Below, in pieces: positions 25,901-35,069 of a DNA stretch of 64,000 nt. The stretch's first letter is position 1. Each line of letters opens with the position of its first letter. The notes below the pieces were generated by a model, which had not been told where the DNA came from, did not search any database, and saw only the letters and a list, made by a program, of their open reading frames with translations. The stretch is from assembly GCF_963676275.1 (NCBI RefSeq), contig NZ_OY781091.1, forward strand, positions 1,652,775 to 1,716,774, read 5' to 3'. Made by a program: the position numbers and the translations under genes. This DNA is from an uncultured Cohaesibacter sp. Its GTDB lineage: Bacteria > Pseudomonadota > Alphaproteobacteria > Rhizobiales > Cohaesibacteraceae.

Positions 25901-28496
25901 CGCTGACCTGACGCCCCTCGAATTGCGGCTTGATGCCGAGCATAGTGTCCTGAGGCTCGATGCGATAATGCACGCGCCGCTCAATGGCCCGCCCGGAGCC
26001 TTCCTGCATGCGCACCACTAGATCGGCCACCTGCGGCTGCGTCGTCGCCGCCAGTTCGCCAAGAGTGAATTGATATGTCCCCTTGCCATCCGTATCAAGC
26101 GGTTTGAGGGCATCGACCTGCATCAGTTGCACGCCCATATTCTCTTCTTCATCAAGGCCGAAGACATAGCCGTCATGGCCCTTGAGGCTGCGGCTCTGCT
26201 TGACCAGCAGGTCGGCAGAGAGCCCAAGGCCAGCCGCCGGAGCGCCATAGAGATAGCGCCCTTCCACCGAGCCACCCGCCATCTCGCCCGGAGCGACCAC
26301 ATCGCTGTCCGCCGTCAGGGTCATGTCGGTGCGATCGGGAATGAAATCCTCGACAAGGAAACTGACTTCACCAAGGGCGGCCTCATCCGGATCGGCAAAG
26401 ATCTGCACGCGCCAGCCGCCGCGTTTGGCATTGCTGACAAGGGGCAGATCCACCGAATAGCCGCCAAGGGCTTTGCCCGAGCCGATCAGGCGCTGGCTTT
26501 CCACCCCGTCAGGGCGAAGAAAGACGAAAGTCAGTGGCAGGTCATCGACCGCGCGGGCGCTGTCATCGCGGGCCAGTGCCGTTACATGCACTTCCTCGCC
26601 GGGGCGATAGACCCCGCGTTCCGTCCAGGCATAGACATCGATGGCCTCCGGTGACGGGCGACCGGTAACCCCTCGGTCGGACAGATCAAATCCGGCGCGG
26701 GAAAGGTCGAGAAAGACGAAATCATCCTTGTCCCCGTTGCTGGCCGTCAAAAGCGCCGGAGCCATGCCATCGCTCCGGCGCAACAAGCCGGCGTCAAATG
26801 TTACCATGCCCGTTTCATCGCTGATGCCGCTGCCCAATATTTCATTGTTGCGGGCAATCAGCTCAACGCTGACATGGCTTAGCGGCTCGGCGCTCTGGAG
26901 CGAACGGGCGAAGACCTGAAGACCGCCAAGATCCGTGCCGGAGCCCTTGGCGGATGCATCCTGTGCGGGGGCGGATTTGGGGCTGGAGAAGGTTGTCAGG
27001 CCAATGTCGGATATCACGAACCACTGGCTGGCCATGGAGGGATAGTCGCTCAACTCGACTGTCTTGGCCGCTGCCGTCATCAGATAGACGCCCGGCTTGC
27101 GATCCGGCAAGGCCTCATCAATGGGAATGGCCGTCACCACTTCGCGATTCTTCTCCGGTGTGATGTCCATCGATCCTTTCCAGATCGGCTCTCCCATGTC
27201 TGCGGTCAGATCGGAAAGCTGCCAGTCCTCGATCTGGCTGAGGAAACTGGAGCCGCGCACCAGCTGCGCCAGAGAACGATCATTGATGCGATAAAGCGCC
27301 AGCTCAGCGATATCGGCATTGACTGACACCAGAGGAATGCCCCGCCGGTTGCTGGCAGGCAGCACATAATTGTTGCCGCTGAAGCGCATGCCGGGCTTGC
27401 GGTCGCGCACATAGAGATCAAGTTGCAGATTGGAGAGCAGCTGCTCGCCATTATCCGCAGGCAACCCTTCGCGCAGATCCAGTTGATAATTGTTGCCATG
27501 GGAAAGCCCCTCGACACAGATCTGCCGCTTGCTGACATCCAGAGCCTTGGGCTCCTGCTGGTTGACCCGGATAAAGGAGGCATAATCGCCAAAGCCTTTC
27601 TTCAGGTCTTCGGAGAATTGAAAACAGACCCGCGGGACTTGCAGATCTGCATCAATCGTATGGTTGATCATGCGAAAGCCGTGGCTTTCCAGAAGGCGCC
27701 GATAATCGGCGCGATCGGCGGGATTCTCGTCCAGTGCCAAGGCCAGCCGGAAGCTGTCTATGGCTTCCCGGTAGCGCGCGCTGTCTTCCAGACTGCGGGC
27801 AAGCTGGGAGAGGGCAACGGCACGAGCCAGACGGCTGCGCGATTGACTATAGGCGTTGAGGGCCGCGCTGATGGAGGAAGCCCGCGCATTGCGCGCTTCC
27901 TGCCAATCTTTCGTCGTGCCAGCGAGTTTGATTGCTGCCTGCGAGTAGGCGTGCCAGAGCTCGCTATTTTCAGGATATAGCCCCAGCGCATCGCGGAAAA
28001 AATCCATGGCGCGGGCCGGATCATTGAAATCCATTGCACCATAGCCGCGCTGCACCAACTCTTCGAAGCCCATTTCCCCTTGGCTGGTGCTGCGGTTGGC
28101 AAAATCCCTGCTCATCTTGTCTGCTGCGCGGTAAAGGCTCTGGGAAAGGCTGGAGATAGGAGCGGCCTTGCCAATATCCTCTTCTTCAAAGCGTGTGGCA
28201 ATCCGCCCGGAAATGGCCCCCTTGAAGGGCGTTGGCTTGGTAAAATCAGACTTCAGAAAACAGAAACGGGCTTTCACATTATAGGTGAAAGCCTTGCAGT
28301 CCCGAGTCTTCATGCAACTATTCTGACATTGATCCAGAGTGACATTTTTAAGCGTCTTGAAGTCGAAGCCATAATAATCGGTGTTCTGGGAAAGGATCAC
28401 CTCTTCACGGTAACGACCATCAAGAGCCCAACTGCTCTGGGGCGCCGATAGTGAAATGAGAATAAGCGCGAGTAATGCAGATAGAATCCGGGCCAT
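22938..28496 (-). CDS. Large alpha-2-macroglobulin family protein with N-terminal PAN-like domain
   Basis: Bacterial A2M proteins trap attacking proteases in the periplasm. This one has 1852 residues, some 200 more than E. coli YfhM. A Sec signal peptide (about 1-25, cleavage near SSWA-LDG) has no lipobox Cys. Then come a Cys-rich PAN/apple-like segment with C57, C61, C67 and C79, a helical TPR-like region (about 150-265), macroglobulin domains and a thioester region YPYGCAEQ with Cys1396. The intact CxEQ motif predicts an active thioester. GGAGGGG precedes the ATG. It is co-transcribed with pbpC. Confidence 0.93.
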   Translation of the reverse strand: MARILSALLALILISLSAPQSSWALDGRYREEVILSQNTDYYGFDFKTLKNVTLDQCQNSCMKTRDCKAFTYNVKARFCFLKSDFTKPTPFKGAISGRIATRFEEEDIGKAAPISSLSQSLYRAADKMSRDFANRSTSQGEMGFEELVQRGYGAMDFNDPARAMDFFRDALGLYPENSELWHAYSQAAIKLAGTTKDWQEARNARASSISAALNAYSQSRSRLARAVALSQLARSLEDSARYREAIDSFRLALALDENPADRADYRRLLESHGFRMINHTIDADLQVPRVCFQFSEDLKKGFGDYASFIRVNQQEPKALDVSKRQICVEGLSHGNNYQLDLREGLPADNGEQLLSNLQLDLYVRDRKPGMRFSGNNYVLPASNRRGIPLVSVNADIAELALYRINDRSLAQLVRGSSFLSQIEDWQLSDLTADMGEPIWKGSMDITPEKNREVVTAIPIDEALPDRKPGVYLMTAAAKTVELSDYPSMASQWFVISDIGLTTFSSPKSAPAQDASAKGSGTDLGGLQVFARSLQSAEPLSHVSVELIARNNEILGSGISDETGMVTFDAGLLRRSDGMAPALLTASNGDKDDFVFLDLSRAGFDLSDRGVTGRPSPEAIDVYAWTERGVYRPGEEVHVTALARDDSARAVDDLPLTFVFLRPDGVESQRLIGSGKALGGYSVDLPLVSNAKRGGWRVQIFADPDEAALGEVSFLVEDFIPDRTDMTLTADSDVVAPGEMAGGSVEGRYLYGAPAAGLGLSADLLVKQSRSLKGHDGYVFGLDEEENMGVQLMQVDALKPLDTDGKGTYQFTLGELAATTQPQVADLVVRMQEGSGRAIERRVHYRIEPQDTMLGIKPQFEGRQVSENSEAQFQLIAVAPDNSRVSLSGLDWSLVRIERQYQWYRDGSRWYSEAVDLESKVADGEIDLGTGDPAKLSLPVEWGRYRLTLGDSTSVEFRAGWASAGSSDTPDGLELALDKPSYKAGDIAKLKIAPRFAGKLLLAIGTDRITKTLAVDIPAEGTTIDIPVEKDWGAGAYLLANLYRPSDKGASRNPMRAIGVSWLSLSPQERALSISMDAPQTNRPRGQMVVPVKVDGIKAGQEAYIKVALVDEGILNLTGYKTPDPVARYFGQRRLGVEIRDLYGQLIDGSNGAFGALRTGGDGGGPQMDAGGEVPTQELVAFVSGIVRLDADGKAEVAFDIPQFNGTGRLMAAAWTKDAMGSSEKDAIIRDPIVVHVSLPKLLAPGDQSRAIIELTNLEAPEGDYLLELITSDTLSIDLAKAPETVSLKRDKMVSLSVPISGWKEGTGDVTVKLTSAAGDGLGILYDTQMPVRSGILPLTRVARLPLDANGGTLKLDAAWLTDLQKHGASLSVSVSKPGSYDVASLLMQLDRYPYGCAEQITSRALPLLYAKELAFNLPDELASLSGKAMQERIHKAIDKLLSYQNDMGGFSLWGGGYVDDPWLTAYATDFLTRASEHGFAVPEAAMKQALQNIKNRLAYQSNLETDSASVAYGLYDLARNRMASAGDLRYYLETKLESFDTPLGRAQLGAALALYGDRTRAERAFNSALALAEKWQGSGEASASGSAYSFSSLQRDVAGMLALASEVSPAPGSLEGMKALAERIHDPERPLNTQEQAWMVLAARSQPRADTDLGISVNGVATSGPLVASYDGQSIDENPVTIVNGGDKPLEAIVTTVASPVEPLPAGGNGLVIARSYHKPDGSPISIAEVKQNERLVVVIKASQQDDIPSRLMISDLLPAGFEVENPHLIKSAEQQNYSWLPQPTVDHVEFRNDRVLAAINREQGGPKDFTIAYIVRAVSPGSFMHPAAVIEDMYRPEKVARTASGWVNVIR

Positions 28497-28869
28497 GGTC
28501 CCCTCCGGTTATCAACTTGCAGTCCTTGATCTTGGCGACGGCAGCATGATCCCCGCAACGGGAAACGACATCAGCGCAAGACCTTCGGCTCTTATAAACT
28601 GTGTGCAACAAATCAGATTTGCACATTATGCCGCAACAATAAGACGATTGTGAGAGCAAATATGTCTCGGGGGAAATAAATCTTTTTTGATTTGTGCGTC
28701 TTGCTGCCGCAGAAAGAAGACCCGATGTGAAATATTGCCGGAAAGAATAATCAAAAGGAATTGATAGCCAGTCGCAAAGTCATGCAAATGCCCACATAAA
28801 ATGCTAACGCTGTTATATTTCGTAAGGTCTGAGATTCGCGTTGAATTGATAAAGAAGAGGTGTTTGGCC
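28497..28869. other. Divergent promoter region, A2M and Sel1-repeat genes
   Basis: No gene is supported. The two divergent envelope genes start at its ends, so shared promoters are likely. The AT-rich part (28660-28860) carries the only promoter-like sequence. AGAGG at 28856-28860 fixes the start of the Sel1 gene. Confidence 0.45.
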
Positions 28870-30498
28870 ATGGCTGGCAGCAGGAATGGATTTGGATGGG
28901 CGGCTTTGAAGACGGTCGGACTGGCAAGCGTGCCCCTGCTGCTTACGACGATGATCGCGTCAGGCCAGACTGTTGCAATCAATACAAGTGTCAAGGCCAT
29001 CAGTGACACAGGAACAGTCGAGCTGACTCTGCCCAAAGACAGCATGGTTGCCATTGGTGACAAGGTGCAGTTCAAAGTCGATCTTTCCGCTCCGGCTGCG
29101 GTTGAAAAGCCCGCACTGGAATGGCGCGTTATCGCACTCAAAGACGGTGTCATTATTGTCGAGCCAAGTGCTGAACCGCAGGCAATGCCCAAACCGGGTT
29201 ATTCTGCGACGATCAACACATTTGCAAACCAGCCAACGCTTGTTACCGCCAGCGAAGCCAGGATCAAGGCGGCAGAGATGAATGCAGCCGAGGCTGTCTC
29301 CTCTGATGCATCCAGCCCAGAAGCGTCCGAGCCCGTGACGCCTGAGTCAGAGACGTCAGCGCCAACAATGGCCAGTGAGGCCTCCGGGCCAGACGCACCA
29401 GTTGAAAGTTCAACCGGTGAAGCGGAAACTTCAGAGCCTCCTGCAAAGGCCGAGCTGCCAGATACTGCCTCTGTTACTGCCGTAACTGCCGCAACTGCCA
29501 AATCCGCAGCTGAAGAGATGCCGGAAGCGGCCGAACCCAAAGAGAAGACCGAGCCTGAGGCAGAAGCAGAGCCTGCAAAGCTCGTCGAAGCCGCGCCGAC
29601 AGGGGCGGACGCTGAAGCGCAAAAGCCAACCGCTCCGCAAGAACCAACTCAAGCCAAGGAAGCAGCAGAAGCCAAGGAAGCGGATGCTGTCCAGAAGGAT
29701 CTCGCCACAGACAAGCCCGTTGCGCCTTCACCTGATATGGAGCCCGCCTCCGATGCCGCGCCAGCACCGGAAATGGAATGTGATCGTCTGGCCGCGCACC
29801 CCTTTGACCCGGACGCCGTAACCAAAGGGATCTATTACGAGGATCTCGACGCCGAAAAGATCATTGTTGCCTGTCAGGACGCCATTGCCGCCTATCCGCA
29901 TGAATCACGGTTCTACACCCAACTGACGCGCGGGCAATATAAGGCGGGCAAACCTTCTCTTGCATTGGCGGCCACCAGACGAGGGGTCGAACTGGGCAGC
30001 GGGCAATCCATGGCCTATCTCGGTGTCCTCTACAAAAATGGCGAAATGGTCGGCAAGAGTCAGCCCGAAGCGCTTTCATGGTTTGAAAAAGCCGCACAGA
30101 AGGGCAATCCGGGCGGAATGCTGTTTGCGGCTGCCATGTATCGTGATGGCGTTGGCACCACCCGCAATTACAAACGCGCAGCCGAACTCTACAAGATGGC
30201 CAGCGACATGGAGGTTGCCGAAGCCGCATCCGATCTGGGCATCTTTTATGATCGGGGGCAGGGCGTTGCACGAGACCCGCAAAAGGCCGCCGACTTGCTG
30301 CTCAAGGCCTATCTGGCTGATGACGCAGATACCCGTCAGCTTTTCTTTGAAGCCCCCGGTGTGATTTCCGAGGAGACCCGCAAGGCCGTCCAGACCCGTC
30401 TCAAGGATGCCGGTTTCTACAAAAGCGTGATCGATGCCGATTTCGGCTCCGGTACCCGGCGGGCCTTGATGCTTTACAAAAAAAGCAGGAAGAATTGA
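28870..30498 (+). CDS. Sel1-repeat envelope protein with acidic linker and peptidoglycan-binding-like C-terminus
   Basis: I start at ATG 28870 (MAGSRNGFGW) because AGAGG lies 9 bases before it; the upstream ATG at 28801 lacks this. The 542-residue protein has a hydrophobic N-terminal export segment (about 15-33), then a low-complexity linker rich in Glu, Ala, Pro and Ser (about 120-310). Sel1-type repeats follow (about 350-490; GQSMAYLGVLYKNGEMVGKS, GMLFAAAMYRDGVGTTRN, AASDLGIFYDRGQGVARD). The last 45 residues (SEETRKAVQTRLKDAGFYKS, DADFGSGTRRAL) resemble a peptidoglycan-binding domain. The likely role is periplasmic scaffolding; no specific function is known. Confidence 0.8.
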   Translation: MAGSRNGFGWAALKTVGLASVPLLLTTMIASGQTVAINTSVKAISDTGTVELTLPKDSMVAIGDKVQFKVDLSAPAAVEKPALEWRVIALKDGVIIVEPSAEPQAMPKPGYSATINTFANQPTLVTASEARIKAAEMNAAEAVSSDASSPEASEPVTPESETSAPTMASEASGPDAPVESSTGEAETSEPPAKAELPDTASVTAVTAATAKSAAEEMPEAAEPKEKTEPEAEAEPAKLVEAAPTGADAEAQKPTAPQEPTQAKEAAEAKEADAVQKDLATDKPVAPSPDMEPASDAAPAPEMECDRLAAHPFDPDAVTKGIYYEDLDAEKIIVACQDAIAAYPHESRFYTQLTRGQYKAGKPSLALAATRRGVELGSGQSMAYLGVLYKNGEMVGKSQPEALSWFEKAAQKGNPGGMLFAAAMYRDGVGTTRNYKRAAELYKMASDMEVAEAASDLGIFYDRGQGVARDPQKAADLLLKAYLADDADTRQLFFEAPGVISEETRKAVQTRLKDAGFYKSVIDADFGSGTRRALMLYKKSRKN

Positions 30499-30753
30499 GC
30501 GGGGGCGGCGTGGCCTTTGGCCCGCGCGCTTTCGTTGCTCTTTTGCCCGGCTGGTTCATTCCATTGTGCTGCTGTCGCATTGGCGCCCCTATGACCAATG
30601 TCGTAAGGAAGTTTGCCAATTGATCAGGGCTCGGAAACTTGCAATTTTATCAGCCGTTTAGCCCCGCCATGAGAAATAGTTCCATATGGCCCCGTGTCAA
30701 TAAAGCCGCACCATATGGGCGACCTTTCGTCAAGTCACAAGAAGGAAATCCGG

Positions 30754-31194
30754 ATGCGTATTGGTCCTGATAGAAGAGCCGATTACAAGACTTTTCAGGT
30801 CGTTCCCACCAGATGGAATGACAATGACAACTTTGGTCATTTGAACAATGCGGTTCACTATTCGCTGTTCGATACGGCGATCGCGAGCTGGTTGATGCAG
30901 AATACATCGCTGGATACTGGCAATGACGACCAGATATGTGTCGTGGTGGAAAATGGCTGCAATTATTTCGAGGAGATTTCCTTCCCCGATGTGGTGACCG
31001 TCGGTTTGCGGATCACGCATATCGGCACCACTTCGGTGCGCTATGAAATCGGTCTGTTTCGCAATGAGGATGAGGTCACATCGGCGCGCGGGCATTTTGT
31101 CCATGTCTATGTCAATGAGAAGACCCGCAGCCCCGAACCGATGCATCCGACCCTGCGAGAGCTGTTCGCCCGTATTTTCAAGAGCGCAGACTGA
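30754..31194 (+). CDS. Hotdog-fold acyl-CoA thioesterase (4HBT type)
   Basis: The 146-residue protein begins at ATG 30754 (MRIGPDRRADYK), chosen because GAAGGAA lies 6-7 bases before it; the ATG at 30694 adds 20 unrelated residues. The 4HBT family block is clear: TRWNDNDNFGHLNNAVHYSLFDTA (about 20-43), where the Asp before NFGHLNN is the catalytic carboxylate, followed by the beta-sheet ITHIGTTSVRYEIGLF. Such enzymes hydrolyse short- or medium-chain acyl-CoA in the cytoplasm. The substrate is unknown, and pyc downstream is separated by 324 bases and an FNR-type site. Confidence 0.88.
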   Translation: MRIGPDRRADYKTFQVVPTRWNDNDNFGHLNNAVHYSLFDTAIASWLMQNTSLDTGNDDQICVVVENGCNYFEEISFPDVVTVGLRITHIGTTSVRYEIGLFRNEDEVTSARGHFVHVYVNEKTRSPEPMHPTLRELFARIFKSAD

Positions 31195-31274
31195 CCTCCA
31201 TCGGGGTTTCTGCAACAGGCATTGAACCGCATGATCCACCACCTCCGACAAGCCTATTGTTCTTCTTGAAAATT

Positions 31275-31288
31275 TTGATATATATCAA
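31275..31288. promoter_or_regulatory. Perfect FNR/FixK-type binding site upstream of pyc
   Basis: TTGAT-ATAT-ATCAA matches the FNR/FixK consensus TTGAT-N4-ATCAA at all ten defined positions. TG-C-ATATTC at 31311-31318 would make a -10 element placing transcription start near 31325, about 43 bases from the site centre, as in activated class II promoters. The leader to pyc would be about 190 bases. Confidence 0.7.
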
Positions 31289-31518
31289 TTATTTCAATGT
31301 CCACAAGGCCTGCATATTCGTGTGAGAATCGGTGTGTTTTGAGAAAAATACTTGGTAGAAATACAGGTAAGGCGTGATAATGCGGCTTTATGGACAATTG
31401 TGCGCCAGTATTTCAACAGCAAGTGTCTGGTAGGACCAACCCATCCTTTTCGATCATCCTTTTCCTTATGCCGAGTGAATAGATCAAGCCCGCTTAAGGA
31501 CAGAAAACGGGACTAGTT

Positions 31519-34500
31519 ATGGCTGACTTCAAGAAAATTCTGATTGCTAACCGTGGCGAGATCGCCATTCGAGTCATGCGCGCAGCAAACGAGCTGGGCA
31601 AGCGAACAGTTGCCATCTATGCCGAAGAGGACAAACTGAGCTTGCACCGGTTCAAGGCCGATGAAGCATATCGTGTTGGCGCTGGTATGGGGCCTGTTGC
31701 GGCCTATCTGTCCATTTCCGAAATCATCCGCGTGGCCAAGGAATGCGGCGCCGATGCGATCCATCCCGGCTATGGTCTGTTGTCGGAAAATCCCGCCTTC
31801 GTGGATGCCTGCAGCGCTGCCGGTATCACCTTCATTGGCCCCAAGGCCGAGACCATGCGCAAGCTGGGCGACAAGGCCTCGGCGCGCAAGGTGGCCATCG
31901 AGGCGGGCGTTCCGGTGATCCCGGCAACCGAGGTTCTGGGTGATGACATGGAAGAAATTGCCCGTGAAGCCGAGAAGATCGGCTATCCGCTGATGCTGAA
32001 AGCCAGCTGGGGCGGCGGAGGTCGCGGCATGCGCCCGATCCATGGTCCCAATGAGCTGGAAAGCAAGATCCGCGAAGGGCGGCGCGAAGCAGAAAATGCC
32101 TTTGGCAACGGCGAGGGCTATCTGGAAAAGATGATCATCCGCGCCCGTCATGTCGAGGTGCAGATTCTGGGTGACAGCCATGGTGGCATGTATCATCTGT
32201 ATGAACGCGACTGCTCGGTCCAGCGTCGCAACCAGAAGGTTGTCGAGCGCGCACCGGCTCCCTATCTGAGCGAGGCCCAGCGCAAGGAAATCTGCGAGCT
32301 GGGTTACAAGATCTGCAAACATGTGAATTATGAATGCGCCGGTACGGTCGAATTCCTGATGGATATGGACAGCGGCAATTTCTATTTCATCGAGGTGAAC
32401 CCGCGCGTTCAGGTCGAGCATACGGTGACCGAAGAGGTGACCGGTATCGACATCGTGCAGGCCCAGATCAAGATTGCCGAAGGCAAGACCATTGAAGAGG
32501 CCACCGGCGTCTCCTCTCAGGCCGAGGTGCAGCTGCATGGCCATGCGCTGCAGTGTCGTGTAACCACCGAAGATCCGCAGAATAATTTCATTCCCGATTA
32601 TGGCCGTCTCAATGCCTATCGTTCAGCCACCGGCATGGGTGTGCGTCTTGATGGCGGTACGGCCTATACCGGCGGTGTGATTACCCGCTATTATGACAGT
32701 CTGCTGACCAAGGTAACTGCTTGGGCACCAACGCCCGAGCAGGCGATTGCCCGCATGGATCGTGCCCTGCGCGAATTCCGCGTGCGTGGTGTCTCGACCA
32801 ACATTCGCTTTGTCGAGAATCTGCTCAAGCATCCGACCTTCCTTGACAACAGCTACACGACGAAATTCATCGATACCACGCCCGAGCTCTTCACCTTCAA
32901 GAAGCGCCGCGACCGCGGCACCAAGGTGCTGACCTATATCGCCGACATCACGGTGAACGGGCATCCCGAAGCCAAGGACCGTCCGCGTCCGGCCGAAGGG
33001 CTGCGCTCACCGATTATGCCCGCCCCGCGCGCTGAAAAGCCTGCCTCTGGTACGCGCAATCTGCTCGACGAGAAGGGCCCCAAGGCCGTTGCCGACTGGA
33101 TAGCAGAGCAGAAGCAGGTGCTCGTCACCGACACCACCATGCGCGACGGACACCAGTCGCTGCTGGCAACCCGCATGCGCTCCATCGACATGATCAAGGT
33201 GGCGCCAAGCTATGCGCTCAATCTGCCGCAGCTCTTCTCGGTGGAAGCATGGGGCGGGGCGACCTTCGATGTGGCCTATCGCTTCTTGCAGGAATGCCCG
33301 TGGCAGCGCCTGCGCGACATTCGCTCCGCCATGCCCAACATCATGATCCAGATGCTGCTGCGCGGCTCGAATGGTGTAGGCTATACCAATTATCCGGACA
33401 ATGTGGTCCAGAGCTTCGTCAAGCAGGCTGCATTGAGCGGCGTTGACATCTTCCGCGTCTTTGACTCTCTCAACTGGGTCGAGAATATGCGCGTGGCGAT
33501 GGATGCGGTGCTGGACAACAACAAGCTCTGTGAAGGCACCATTTGCTATACCGGCGACATTTTCGATCCGAACCGGGCCAAATATGACCTCAACTATTAT
33601 GTCAAGATGGGCAAGGAGCTGCGCGAGGCTGGCGCCCATATTCTCGGCCTCAAGGACATGGCCGGATTGCTCAAGCCGGCGCAGGCTCGGGTGCTGGTCA
33701 AGGCTCTGAAGGAAGAGGTCGGCCTGCCGATCCATCTGCATACCCATGATACCTCGGGCATTTCTGCAGCGACCATTCTGGCCGCATGCGAAGCCGGGGT
33801 TGATGCGGTGGATGCTGCCATGGATGCCTTCTCCGGCTCCACCTCCCAGCCATGCCTTGGCTCGATCGTCGAAGCCTTACGCAATACCGAGCGCGATACC
33901 GGCCTCGATGTCGAAGCCATTCGCGACATCTCGGAATATTGGGAAGCGGTGCGCGGCCAGTATGCTGCCTTTGAAAGCGGCACCAGCGCTCCGGCCTCCG
34001 AGGTCTATCTGCATGAAATGCCCGGTGGTCAATATACCAACCTCAAGGCACAGGCCCGCAGCCTAGGGCTGGAAGAACGCTGGCACGAGGTCGCCCAGAC
34101 CTATGCCGATGTGAACCTGATGTTCGGAGACATTCCGAAGGTGACCCCGTCTTCCAAGGTGGTTGGCGATATGGCGCTGATGATGGTCTCCCAGGGGCTA
34201 ACCCGCAAACAGGTGGAAGACCCCACGGTGGATCTGTCCTTCCCCGATTCCGTCATCGACATGATGCGCGGCAATCTGGGGCAGCCGGAAGGCGGCTTCC
34301 CTCAGAATATCATCGACAAGGTACTCAAGGGCGAGAAGCCCAACACCGAGCGTCCGGGCAAGCATCTGCCTGCTGTCGAGCTGGAAGATGTGCGCAAGAA
34401 GCTGTCCGAGGAGCTGGAAGGCTTCGAGGTTGATGATGAGGATCTCAACGGCTATTTGATGTATCCGAAGGTGTTTCTCGACTATATGGGCCGTCACCGC

Positions 34501-34962
34501 AGCTATGGTCCGGTGCGCACCCTGCCAACCAAGACCTTCTTCTATGGCATGGAGCAGGGCGAGGAAATCTCGGCTGAAATCTCTCCGGGCAAGACCCTTG
34601 AGATCCGCATGCAGGCCATTTCCGAGACCAATGATGAAGGCGACGTCAAGGTCTATTTCGAACTCAACGGCCAGCCACGGTCGGTTACGGTGCCCAATCG
34701 CATGGTCAAGTCGACCACGGCGATGCGCCCCAAAGCCGAGAGCAACAATCCCAATCACATCGGTGCGCCGATGCCCGGCGTTGTTGCTACCATCGGCGTC
34801 AAGGCCGGTCAGAAGGTCCGCACCGGCGATCTGTTGCTGACCATCGAGGCGATGAAGATGGAAACTGGCATTCACGCCGAGCGCGACGCCGTCATCAAGG
34901 AAGTCCATGTCTCTCCGGGCGGCAAGATCGATGCAAAAGATCTTCTGATCGAATTCGAGTAG
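31519..34962 (+). CDS. pyc: Pyruvate carboxylase
   Basis: The enzyme carboxylates pyruvate to oxaloacetate with ATP and bicarbonate, using covalently bound biotin. The single 1147-residue chain has all parts: biotin carboxylase (about 4-450; KILIANRGEIAIRV, KASWGGGGRGMRP, EVNPRVQVEHTVTE), carboxyltransferase (about 530-810; TTMRDGHQSLLATRMR, GVDIFRVFDSLN, HLHTHDTSG), a linker domain and a C-terminal biotinyl domain with EAMKMETG, Lys1113. The ATG at 31519 begins MADFKKILIANRG as usual. It is monocistronic with a strong terminator. The upstream FNR-type site suggests oxygen control. Confidence 0.98.
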   Translation: MADFKKILIANRGEIAIRVMRAANELGKRTVAIYAEEDKLSLHRFKADEAYRVGAGMGPVAAYLSISEIIRVAKECGADAIHPGYGLLSENPAFVDACSAAGITFIGPKAETMRKLGDKASARKVAIEAGVPVIPATEVLGDDMEEIAREAEKIGYPLMLKASWGGGGRGMRPIHGPNELESKIREGRREAENAFGNGEGYLEKMIIRARHVEVQILGDSHGGMYHLYERDCSVQRRNQKVVERAPAPYLSEAQRKEICELGYKICKHVNYECAGTVEFLMDMDSGNFYFIEVNPRVQVEHTVTEEVTGIDIVQAQIKIAEGKTIEEATGVSSQAEVQLHGHALQCRVTTEDPQNNFIPDYGRLNAYRSATGMGVRLDGGTAYTGGVITRYYDSLLTKVTAWAPTPEQAIARMDRALREFRVRGVSTNIRFVENLLKHPTFLDNSYTTKFIDTTPELFTFKKRRDRGTKVLTYIADITVNGHPEAKDRPRPAEGLRSPIMPAPRAEKPASGTRNLLDEKGPKAVADWIAEQKQVLVTDTTMRDGHQSLLATRMRSIDMIKVAPSYALNLPQLFSVEAWGGATFDVAYRFLQECPWQRLRDIRSAMPNIMIQMLLRGSNGVGYTNYPDNVVQSFVKQAALSGVDIFRVFDSLNWVENMRVAMDAVLDNNKLCEGTICYTGDIFDPNRAKYDLNYYVKMGKELREAGAHILGLKDMAGLLKPAQARVLVKALKEEVGLPIHLHTHDTSGISAATILAACEAGVDAVDAAMDAFSGSTSQPCLGSIVEALRNTERDTGLDVEAIRDISEYWEAVRGQYAAFESGTSAPASEVYLHEMPGGQYTNLKAQARSLGLEERWHEVAQTYADVNLMFGDIPKVTPSSKVVGDMALMMVSQGLTRKQVEDPTVDLSFPDSVIDMMRGNLGQPEGGFPQNIIDKVLKGEKPNTERPGKHLPAVELEDVRKKLSEELEGFEVDDEDLNGYLMYPKVFLDYMGRHRSYGPVRTLPTKTFFYGMEQGEEISAEISPGKTLEIRMQAISETNDEGDVKVYFELNGQPRSVTVPNRMVKSTTAMRPKAESNNPNHIGAPMPGVVATIGVKAGQKVRTGDLLLTIEAMKMETGIHAERDAVIKEVHVSPGGKIDAKDLLIEFE

Positions 34963-35019
34963 GCGAAATCAAGCAAACAGACCGGCCTCTTGGGTGAAGC
35001 CGGTTTGCCCAACAGAAAT

Positions 35020-35069
35020 ATGGGGCAGGGTGACAAGGGATCGGTTTCCCGTCATCCTGCCCCATTTTG
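35020..35069 (+). terminator. Intrinsic terminator after pyc
   Basis: ATGGGGCAGG (35020-35029) pairs with CCTGCCCCAT (35056-35065), extended inwards by TGAC/GTCA and GGGA/TCCC, then TTTT. A smaller ACCGGC/GCCGGT hairpin lies at 34981-35004. Confidence 0.9.
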
